Positions 1 through 4,996 of a stretch of 6,382 nucleotides of DNA are shown piece by piece. The notes below the pieces were generated by a model. That model saw only the letters and a list, made by a program, of their open reading frames with translations. It did not search any database and was not told the origin of the DNA. A program made the translations under genes and the position numbers. The DNA is from Nocardioides sp. (GTDB taxonomy: Bacteria > Actinomycetota > Actinomycetes > Propionibacteriales > Nocardioidaceae). Positions within the stretch are counted from its first letter, which is position 1. Every line of letters starts with the position of its first letter. Where the stretch lies: assembly GCA_025965295.1 (NCBI GenBank), contig JAOPXF010000320.1, positions 1 to 6,382 on the forward strand. Direction: 5' to 3'.

Positions 1-1
1 G

Positions 2-187
2 TCGGCGATGACCCACGTCAACGGCGAGAACGGCCTCAGCTGTGTGGTCCCGATCTCGGACCTGGTCGTCCACTGGGACCCGGCCCGGAGCAAGCAGATG
101 TTCGGCTACATCATCGACGACAAGACCGCCGACATCCCGAAGGGCCTCTGCACACCCACCGGACTGCCCAAGGGCACCTCCGGATGA
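2..187 (+). CDS. LCP (LytR-CpsA-Psr) family protein, C-terminal end only
   Basis: This is the last 61 codons of a gene that begins left of the window; it ends in TGA. The frame reads SAMTHVNGENGLSCVVPISD and later contains MFGYIIDDKTADIPKGLC before a short tail ending GTSG. The pattern of a conserved acidic/aromatic stretch followed by IPKGLCTPTG is what I know from the C-terminal end of actinobacterial LCP proteins, membrane-anchored enzymes that transfer lipid-linked polymers such as teichoic acid or arabinogalactan to peptidoglycan. The catalytic domain itself lies outside the window, so this is recognition from a tail only. The crotonase gene starts 18 bases downstream on the same strand and could be co-transcribed. 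No terminator is visible between them. Confidence 0.7.
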   Translation, partial: SAMTHVNGENGLSCVVPISDLVVHWDPARSKQMFGYIIDDKTADIPKGLCTPTGLPKGTSG

Positions 188-205
188 CCGGGGCATGATC
201 TGCCG

Positions 206-1072
206 GTGACCTACGAGACCCTCGACTGGGCGGTCGACGCCGACGGCATCGCCACCCTCACCCTGAACCGTCCCGACGCCCTCAACGCGTTCGACCTGAC
301 GATGGCCCGCGAGTTCGAGGCGGTCTTCCTCACCGACGCCCGCGACGACGACGTCCGCGCCGTCGTGGTGACCGGCGCCGGCCGAGCCTTCTGCGCCGGC
401 ATGGACCTCTCCGCCGAGGGCAACGTCTTCGGGCTGGACGAGTCGCTCGACCCGACCCCGGCCAGCCTGCGCGCCCACCTGACGGAGCCGCCGTACCACG
501 ACGGCGTGCGCGACACCGGCGGCCGGGTCACGCTCGCGATCCACGCGCTCCCCAAGCCGGTCATCGGCGCGATCAACGGGGCCGCGGTCGGCATCGGCGC
601 CACGATGACGCTCGCCATGGACATCCGGCTCGCGTCGACGAAGGCCCGGATCGGCTTCGTGTTCGGCCGGCTCGGCATCGTGCCCGAGGCCTGCTCCTCG
701 TGGTTCCTGCCCCGGATCGTCGGGATCCAGCAGGCGCTCGAGTGGGTCTACGCCGCCGACATCCTCACCGCGGAGCAGGCGCTGGCCGGGCGGCTGGTCC
801 GATCGGTGCACGAGCCCGACGACCTGCTGCCCACGGCGTACGACCTGGCCCGCTCGTTCGTCGTCGACCGCTCCCCCGTGGCGCTGGGCCTGGCCAAGCG
901 GATGCTCTACCGCAACGGTGCCGTCGCCGACCCGCTGGAGGCGCACCTCTCCGACTCGCTGGCGATGTTCTACACCTCGATCGGGGACGGCAAGGAGGGC
1001 GTGGCGGCCTTCCGCGAGAAGCGGTCGCCGAGGTTCACCGGACGAGCGTCCGAGCTGCCGGAGATCTACTGA
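206..1072 (+). CDS. Crotonase-superfamily (enoyl-CoA hydratase/isomerase-like) protein
   Basis: This 288-residue protein has the normal length for a crotonase fold, a family that binds acyl-CoA and stabilises an enolate in an oxyanion hole. Visible blocks are NRPDALNAF (21-29), the first oxyanion-hole segment AFCAGMDLS (61-69), the helix-start block INGAAVGIGATMTLAMDI (123-140), and GRLGIVPEACSS (154-165). By eye, the rat hydratase glutamates Glu144 and Glu164 align with Thr133 and Phe153, so the classical hydratase residues are absent. A different glutamate, Glu161, sits in the VPEA segment. This favours an isomerase or another crotonase reaction over plain hydration, but the substrate cannot be named. 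The start is GTG at 206; nearby upstream ATGs hit stops at once, and only a weak GGGG stands in for a ribosome site. It follows the LCP gene by 18 bases and converges with paaK. Confidence 0.9.
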   Translation: MTYETLDWAVDADGIATLTLNRPDALNAFDLTMAREFEAVFLTDARDDDVRAVVVTGAGRAFCAGMDLSAEGNVFGLDESLDPTPASLRAHLTEPPYHDGVRDTGGRVTLAIHALPKPVIGAINGAAVGIGATMTLAMDIRLASTKARIGFVFGRLGIVPEACSSWFLPRIVGIQQALEWVYAADILTAEQALAGRLVRSVHEPDDLLPTAYDLARSFVVDRSPVALGLAKRMLYRNGAVADPLEAHLSDSLAMFYTSIGDGKEGVAAFREKRSPRFTGRASELPEIY

Positions 1073-1075
1073 CCT

Positions 1076-2341
1076 TCAACGCTCGTCGCTGATCCGCTTC
1101 GCCTTGCCGAGCGACCGCTCGAGGGCGTGCGGCCCGACCACCTCGACGCGCACGGTCACGCCCACCCGGTGCTTGACCCGCTGGGCCAGGAGCCGGCCGA
1201 GGCTGTCGTCGTACGTCTCGGTCGCGGACTCGACGCGGACCGTCAGCTCGTCGAGGTTGCCGGGGCGGCTCAGCACGCAGAGGTAGTGCGGTGCCAGCCC
1301 CTCGACGGTGAGGATCTGCTCCTCGATCTGGGTCGGGAAGATGTTCACGCCGCGCACGATCATCATGTCGTCGGTGCGGCCGGTGACCTTCTCCATCCGC
1401 CGGAACGCTGGGTACGCCGTGCCGGGCAGCAGCCGGGTCAGGTCGCGCGTGCGGTAGCGGACGACCGGCATGGCCTGCTTGGTGAGCGAGGTGAAGACCA
1501 GCTCGCCCTTCTCGCCGTCGGGCAGCACCTCGCGGGTGACCGGGTCGATGATCTCCGGCAGGAAGTGGTCCTCCCACACATGCAGACCGTCCTGGGTCTC
1601 CCCCGCCTCCTGCGAGACCCCCGGACCCATCACCTCGGAGAGACCGTAGATGTCGACGGCGCGGATCCCGGAGCGCTCCTCGACCGCCCGGCGCATCTCG
1701 TCGGTCCACGGCTCGGCGCCGAAGATGCCGACCTCGAGGGAGGTGCTGCGCGGGTCGACGCCCTGCGCGTCCATCTCGTCGAGGATCGCGAGGAAGTACG
1801 ACGGGGTCACCATGATCACGCGCGGCCGGAAGTCGACGATGAGCTGCACCTGGCGCTGGGTCATCCCGCCGCTGACCGGGACGACCGTGCAGCCCAGCCG
1901 CTCGGCGCCGTAGTGGGCACCCAGGCCGCCGGTGAAGAGGCCGTAGCCGTAGGACACGTGGACCAGGTCGCCGGGACGGCCGCCGGCGGCCCGGATCGAG
2001 CGCGCCATCACCTCGGACCAGGTGTCGAGGTCGGCCTGCGTGTAGCCGACCACCGTGGGCTTCCCGGTGGTGCCGCTGCTGGCGTGGATCCGGGCCACCT
2101 CCTCGCGCGGCACGGCGAACATCCCGAAGGGGTAGTTGGCGCGCAGGTCGGCCTTGGCGGTGAACGGGAAGCGGGCCAGGTCGTCGAGCGCGAGCAGGTC
2201 GTCGGGCGTGACCCCGGCGTCGGCGAAGGCGCGGCGGTAGTGCGGCACGTGGTCATGCGCGTGACGCAGGGTGTCGCGGAGCCGCTGGAGCTGGAGCTCC
2301 TCGAGCCGGGCGCGCGACAGGTCGGGGATCTCGCCGGCCAT
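1076..2341 (-). CDS. paaK: Phenylacetate-CoA ligase (AMP-forming)
   Basis: This cytoplasmic adenylate-forming enzyme activates phenylacetate, or a related aryl acid, to its CoA thioester with ATP: the entry step of phenylacetate catabolism. The 421-residue length matches the family. Visible features are the phosphate-binding loop HASSGTTGKPTVVGYT (86-101), the glycine-rich core YGYGLFTGGLGAHYG (131-145), the adenylate motif DIYGLSEVMGPG (230-241), the ELVFTSL and YRTRD segments (280-300), the hinge region GRTDDMMIVRGVN (321-333) and a C-terminal lysine segment LGKAKRI (411-417). The same frame stays open further upstream, but that part overlaps the thioesterase gene and has no family similarity. 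The ATG at 2341 shares one base with the thioesterase TGA, and a GGGGGGA run lies 9 bases before it, which fits translational coupling. Substrate range beyond phenylacetate is not resolvable. Confidence 0.93.
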   Translation of the reverse strand: MAGEIPDLSRARLEELQLQRLRDTLRHAHDHVPHYRRAFADAGVTPDDLLALDDLARFPFTAKADLRANYPFGMFAVPREEVARIHASSGTTGKPTVVGYTQADLDTWSEVMARSIRAAGGRPGDLVHVSYGYGLFTGGLGAHYGAERLGCTVVPVSGGMTQRQVQLIVDFRPRVIMVTPSYFLAILDEMDAQGVDPRSTSLEVGIFGAEPWTDEMRRAVEERSGIRAVDIYGLSEVMGPGVSQEAGETQDGLHVWEDHFLPEIIDPVTREVLPDGEKGELVFTSLTKQAMPVVRYRTRDLTRLLPGTAYPAFRRMEKVTGRTDDMMIVRGVNIFPTQIEEQILTVEGLAPHYLCVLSRPGNLDELTVRVESATETYDDSLGRLLAQRVKHRVGVTVRVEVVGPHALERSLGKAKRISDER

Positions 2342-2769
2342 CAGGTGCCGTCCCCCCAGAAGGCGCCGCCGATCTCCCTGGAGCGGCCCACGAAGGTGGC
2401 GACGACGGTGTCGCCCGAGGTGACGGTGACGTCGTACGTGCCGTCTCGGCCCTCTCGTGAGCGCTCCACCGCGGTGGCCACCAGCACGTCGCCCGATCGG
2501 GTGGGCGCCCGGAAGCGGACCTCGGCGCCCGCCGCGACCGTGCGCCGGTTGTAGGAGTTGCAGGCGAACGCGAACGCCGAGTCGGCGAGCGTGAACGTGA
2601 ACCCGCCGTGACCGATGTCGTGCCCGTTGACCATGTCGTCGCGGACGGTCATCCGCAGCGTGGCGGTGCCGGGGCCCACGTCGTCGATGCTCATGCCGAG
2701 CGCTCGGCTGGCCCGGTCCTCGGCCCACATGGCCTCCGCGCTCGCGCGGGCGATCTGCTCGGGGCTCAC
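2341..2769 (-). CDS. paaI: Hydroxyphenylacetyl-CoA thioesterase, PaaI type (hotdog fold)
   Basis: This 142-residue hotdog-fold thioesterase is of the PaaI family, which hydrolyses ring-hydroxylated phenylacetyl-CoA and releases CoA trapped in dead-end products of the phenylacetate pathway. The diagnostic segment NGHDIGHGGFTFTLADSAFA (48-67) contains the catalytic aspartate, here Asp63 (Asp61 in E. coli PaaI), and CNSYNRR follows, as in the family. The glycine at 53 replaces a cysteine that I recall in the E. coli protein. The start is GTG at 2769. No Shine-Dalgarno sequence precedes it, but TAGCCT ends six bases upstream, suggesting a leaderless message. Its stop shares one base with the paaK start, so the two form an operon, with the sigma factor gene 41 bases upstream on the same strand. 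Pairing with paaK supports the substrate assignment. Confidence 0.92.
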   Translation of the reverse strand: MSPEQIARASAEAMWAEDRASRALGMSIDDVGPGTATLRMTVRDDMVNGHDIGHGGFTFTLADSAFAFACNSYNRRTVAAGAEVRFRAPTRSGDVLVATAVERSREGRDGTYDVTVTSGDTVVATFVGRSREIGGAFWGDGT

Positions 2770-2775
2770 CGGGTC

Positions 2776-2781
2776 AGGCTA
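2776..2781 (-). promoter_or_regulatory. Candidate -10 box for paaI-paaK
   Basis: TAGCCT fits TANNNT and ends six bases before the GTG at 2769, with no Shine-Dalgarno sequence in front of the gene. It would let paaI-paaK be transcribed independently of the sigma factor gene upstream. No -35 match is evident. Confidence 0.4.
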
Positions 2782-2810
2782 GCGCCGCCGGTGGCACCGC
2801 GGGACCGCCG

Positions 2811-3605
2811 TCAGGCGGCGTCGGTGGACTCCAGCTGCTGGCGCAGCCGGAGGAGGAGCCGAGCCAGGAGGCGGGACACCTGCATCTGGGTGACGCCGAC
2901 CTCGGCGCCGATCTCGGCCTGCGTGCAGCCACCGAAGAAGCGCATCTCGATGATCTTGCGCTCCCGGGGGGAGAGCTTGCGGAGCAGCGGCTGCAGGGCG
3001 ACCCGGGCCTCGGCGCTGTTGAAGGCACCGTCGAGACCGCCCAGCCGGTCGACCGGCCCGCTCTCCCCGTCGGCGGGCGGGGCGTCCAGCGACATCGGCG
3101 CGAAGCAGCCGTTGGCGGCCAGGGAGTCGACGACCAGCTCGAGGTCGACCCCGAGGTGCTCGGCCAGCTCGGACGGTCGGGGTGAGCGGCCCAGTGCCTG
3201 GTAGAGCTCACCCTCGGCGGCCGTGATCTTGGACTGCAGCTCCTGCACCGAGCGCGGCGGCCGGATCGTCCAGCCGAAGTCGCGGAAGTAGCGGCGGATC
3301 TCCCCGCGCATGGTGGGGACGGCGAAGCTCAGGAAGTCGGAGCCGTGGCTGGGGTCGAAGCCGCGAACGGCCTTCACCAGGCCGAGGTAGGCGACCTGGT
3401 CGAGGTCGTCGCCCGCGATGCCCCGGCCGTGGTAGCGGCGGGCGATCTCGGTGGCGACGCCCATGTTGAGTCGGATGGCCTCGTCCTCGAGCATCGAACG
3501 TCGCTCGGGCGAAGCGGTCTGGGCCTCCTCCAGGAGGCGTGCGGTTTCGGTCCGGCGGTGGGTGCGCGCCTGGGACTGTTCCGGGGGTGTTGCGGTGGTC
3601 GTCAT
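2811..3605 (-). CDS. RNA polymerase sigma factor, SigB/SigF/SigG family
   Basis: This is a group 3 sigma-70 factor of the stress/sporulation type, which directs RNA polymerase to alternative promoters. With the ATG at 3605 it has 264 residues, usual for the family, and lacks region 1.1. Region 2 includes DDLDQVAYLGLVKAVRGFDP (66-85), the -10 recognition part FLSFAVPTMRGEIRRYFRDF (91-110) and GWTIRPPRSVQEL (111-123). Region 3 spans roughly 126-175. Region 4 runs from LLRKLSPRERKIIEMRF (207-223) to the helix-turn-helix TQAEIGAEVGVTQMQVSRLL (228-247). An in-frame GTG at 3665 would add 20 low-complexity residues. Neither start has a clear ribosome site, so the N-terminus is uncertain. No anti-sigma or anti-anti-sigma gene is adjacent; the neighbour upstream is a small Rho_N-type protein. 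Which named sigma it is (B, F or G) cannot be settled here. Confidence 0.93.
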   Translation of the reverse strand: MTTTATPPEQSQARTHRRTETARLLEEAQTASPERRSMLEDEAIRLNMGVATEIARRYHGRGIAGDDLDQVAYLGLVKAVRGFDPSHGSDFLSFAVPTMRGEIRRYFRDFGWTIRPPRSVQELQSKITAAEGELYQALGRSPRPSELAEHLGVDLELVVDSLAANGCFAPMSLDAPPADGESGPVDRLGGLDGAFNSAEARVALQPLLRKLSPRERKIIEMRFFGGCTQAEIGAEVGVTQMQVSRLLARLLLRLRQQLESTDAA

Positions 3606-3642
3606 CGGATCATCGCCCCGTGGGGCGCGTCCGGGTGGAGCA

Positions 3643-3691
3643 GTTGTGGGAGCACACTTCGACACTGACAGGGGACGAACACCCCCACAAC
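3643..3691. repeat. Inverted repeat upstream of the sigma factor gene
   Basis: GTTGTGGG (3643-3650) and its exact complement CCCACAAC (3684-3691) flank 33 bases, with a further TTCG (3658-3661)/CGAA (3675-3678) match inside. It lies between the Rho_N gene and the sigma ATG, overlapping the alternative GTG start. It could be a leader hairpin or a regulator site; function is unknown. Confidence 0.45.
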
Positions 3692-3711
3692 ACCCGCCGG
3701 GGTGAAGGGCC

Positions 3712-4038
3712 TCAACGGCTCAGGGCACGCTCCAGCTGGGCCTTGGTCATCGTGGATCGGCCCCTGATGTTGCGCTTGCGGGCCTCCGCGTAGAGCTGGT
3801 CGCGCGTGCGCCCACCCGCCCCGGAGTGGGACCGCAGACCACCACGGCGCCCCGAGGAGATGTCGTCGGTGGAGGTCCGGCTGGCGGTCTCGGACTCCCC
3901 GGCCCGGGCGCGTTCCTTGTTGACCGTGCGGGCCGCGATCTCCTCCGCCTGGTCCTCGTTGCGACCGCGGTCGGTGAGCCCGTCCTTGATGTGCTCGTAC
4001 TGCCGCTCGCGCTTCTTGCTCCACCCCTGCTGTGGCAT
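3712..4038 (-). CDS. Small Rho_N-domain protein of the type often labelled plasmid stabilization protein
   Basis: The protein has 108 very hydrophilic residues. Its N-terminal part, PQQGWSKKRERQYEHIKDGL then TDRGRNEDQAEEIAARTVNKERA (2-44), is a conserved helical block that I recognise from short bacterial proteins commonly named plasmid stabilization protein; that name is not evidence of plasmid function. A serine/threonine- and glycine-rich linker (about 48-77) leads to TRDQLYAEARKRNIRGRSTM and TKAQLERALSR (78-108), which resembles the Rho termination factor N-terminal (SAP-like) helix-loop-helix that binds nucleic acid. The ATG at 4038 is chosen over an in-frame GTG at 4047 because GGAGG lies exactly eight bases before it and overlaps the GTG. 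The sigma factor start follows 106 bases downstream on the same strand. A nucleic-acid-binding stress role is inference; no partner is visible. Confidence 0.85.
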   Translation of the reverse strand: MPQQGWSKKRERQYEHIKDGLTDRGRNEDQAEEIAARTVNKERARAGESETASRTSTDDISSGRRGGLRSHSGAGGRTRDQLYAEARKRNIRGRSTMTKAQLERALSR

Positions 4039-4046
4039 CGGCTCCA

Positions 4047-4051
4047 CCTCC
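4047..4051 (-). promoter_or_regulatory. Shine-Dalgarno site of the Rho_N small protein
   Basis: GGAGG stands eight bases before the ATG at 4038. It is the clearest ribosome site in the window and decides the start, because it overlaps the alternative in-frame GTG at 4047. Confidence 0.8.
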
Positions 4052-4180
4052 GAGAAAAGTTGGCCGGACCCGGATGGCGATGCCGCCCCATGTTCGTTCG
4101 AACAACACCGACGCCGGGCCCGTGGGGTCGTCGTACCCCGACAGCGGGCGGTTATTCCTCGGCCCGGGAGGTTCGTTCGG

Positions 4181-4924
4181 TCAGCCTCGCAGGGTGCGGG
4201 CGAACAGCGCCTCGAGCTCCGCGAAGTGCCGCTCGGTGGCGGCCTCGTCGTACATCGAGGTGTCCGACATCGAGTAGCCGTGCGCGGCCCCGGGGTAGAT
4301 CTCGTTGGTGTGGGTCAGGCCGGCCGCGTCGAGCGTCTCGCCCAGGGCCCGGACGGCCTCGGCGGGCATCGACCGGTCCTGGTCGGCGTGACCGAACACG
4401 AACTCGGCGCGGGCGTCGCCGAGCAGCCGGTGCGGGCTGTCCGGGGCGTCGGTGACCAGGCCGCCCCCGTGGAAGCCGCCGCAGGCCGCGACGTCGTCGG
4501 GGAACTGGGCGGCGGTGCGTACGGCGAGCCGCGCGCCCATGCAGTAGCCGACGACCCCGACGGGGCCGGTGGCGTGCTCGCGCAGGGTCTCGAGCCAGGT
4601 CTCGGCGTCGGGGCCGGACAGGTCGGGGGTCAGCGCCTGCACCCGCTCCATCACGCCGCCGGCGAAGAACTCCTCGCGCTTCTCGGGGATGGTGAGGTCG
4701 CCGGCCGGCGCGAGCTCGGCGGACCGCCCGTCCCGGTAGAAGACGTTCGGCGCGAGGACGACGTACCCCCACGACGCGATCCGGTCGGCCATCTCCTCGA
4801 TCCGCTGGCGCAGCCCGATGGCGTCCATGTAGAGCAGGACGCCCGGGTAGTCGTCCGGGCCCGGGGTGGTCAGGTAGGCCTGGGCGGTGCCGCCCGGCGC
4901 CTCGATCTCGATGGTCTGTCCCAT
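4181..4924 (-). CDS. Dienelactone hydrolase-family alpha/beta hydrolase
   Basis: This 247-residue cytoplasmic alpha/beta hydrolase has a cysteine nucleophile, as in dienelactone hydrolase, which opens lactones formed from chlorocatechols. Visible features are the early strand YPGVLLYMDAIGLRQRIEEM (26-45), WGYVVLAPNVFYRDGR (52-67), the nucleophile elbow VGYCMGARLA (125-134, Cys128), the acid segment FGHADQDRSMP (177-187, Asp181 or Asp183) and PGAAHGYSM (211-219, His215). The full Cys-Asp-His triad is therefore present. The ATG at 4924 is preferred to an in-frame GTG at 4960: the domain begins right after it, TAGCGT ends seven bases upstream, and the GTG lies inside a repeat that looks regulatory. 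It sits 72 bases after the acyl-CoA dehydrogenase stop, same strand. Many family members have unknown substrates, so true dienelactone activity is unproven. Confidence 0.9.
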   Translation of the reverse strand: MGQTIEIEAPGGTAQAYLTTPGPDDYPGVLLYMDAIGLRQRIEEMADRIASWGYVVLAPNVFYRDGRSAELAPAGDLTIPEKREEFFAGGVMERVQALTPDLSGPDAETWLETLREHATGPVGVVGYCMGARLAVRTAAQFPDDVAACGGFHGGGLVTDAPDSPHRLLGDARAEFVFGHADQDRSMPAEAVRALGETLDAAGLTHTNEIYPGAAHGYSMSDTSMYDEAATERHFAELEALFARTLRG

Positions 4925-4931
4925 GGCGCAG

Positions 4932-4937
4932 ACGCTA
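4932..4937 (-). promoter_or_regulatory. Candidate -10 box for the dienelactone hydrolase-family gene
   Basis: TAGCGT fits TANNNT and ends seven bases before the ATG at 4924. No Shine-Dalgarno sequence is present between them, which supports a leaderless transcript starting at the ATG. A pair of palindromic repeats lies just upstream. Confidence 0.45.
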
Positions 4938-4943
4938 GCGGGT

Positions 4944-4991
4944 GGCGCCAGGGGGTACACCCGGCCGCCGGCGACCAGGGGGTGCGCACCC
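4944..4991 (-). repeat. Tandem pair of imperfect palindromic repeats, possible operator
   Basis: On the minus strand, GGGTGCGCACCCCCTGG-T-CGCC (4991-4970) is followed by GGGTGTACCCCCTGGCGCC (4962-4944). The two share GGGTG, ACCCCCTGG and CGCC. The first contains the perfect 12-base palindrome GGGTGCGCACCC (4980-4991); the second has GGGT/ACCC arms around two bases. The copy nearer the gene sits where the -35 region would be relative to TAGCGT, a usual place for an operator. Confidence 0.5.
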
Positions 4992-4996
4992 GAGGT

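Noticed and set aside
1127..2554. Plus-strand open frame of 475 codons over paaK and paaI
   Set aside because: Shadow of the paaK-paaI coding strand; low-complexity translation with no motif and no start signal.
2342..2728. N-terminal extension of paaK in the same frame
   Set aside because: It overlaps paaI, reads as arginine/glycine-rich nonsense, and the family N-terminus begins at the ATG at 2341.
2789..2818. GC-rich foldbacks between the sigma stop and paaI
   Set aside because: Short CCGCC/GGCGG-type stems are expected by chance in such DNA, several alternatives compete, and no T tract follows.
4091..4107. Possible SOS (LexA) box around GTTCGAAC
   Set aside because: The actinobacterial site needs TCGAAC-N4-GTTCGA; here the half sites are fused or in direct orientation and do not fit that spacing.
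4124..4139. GGGGT/ACCCC hairpin after the hydrolase gene as a terminator
   Set aside because: Only five base pairs, 42 bases or more from the stop, and no T run follows on either strand.
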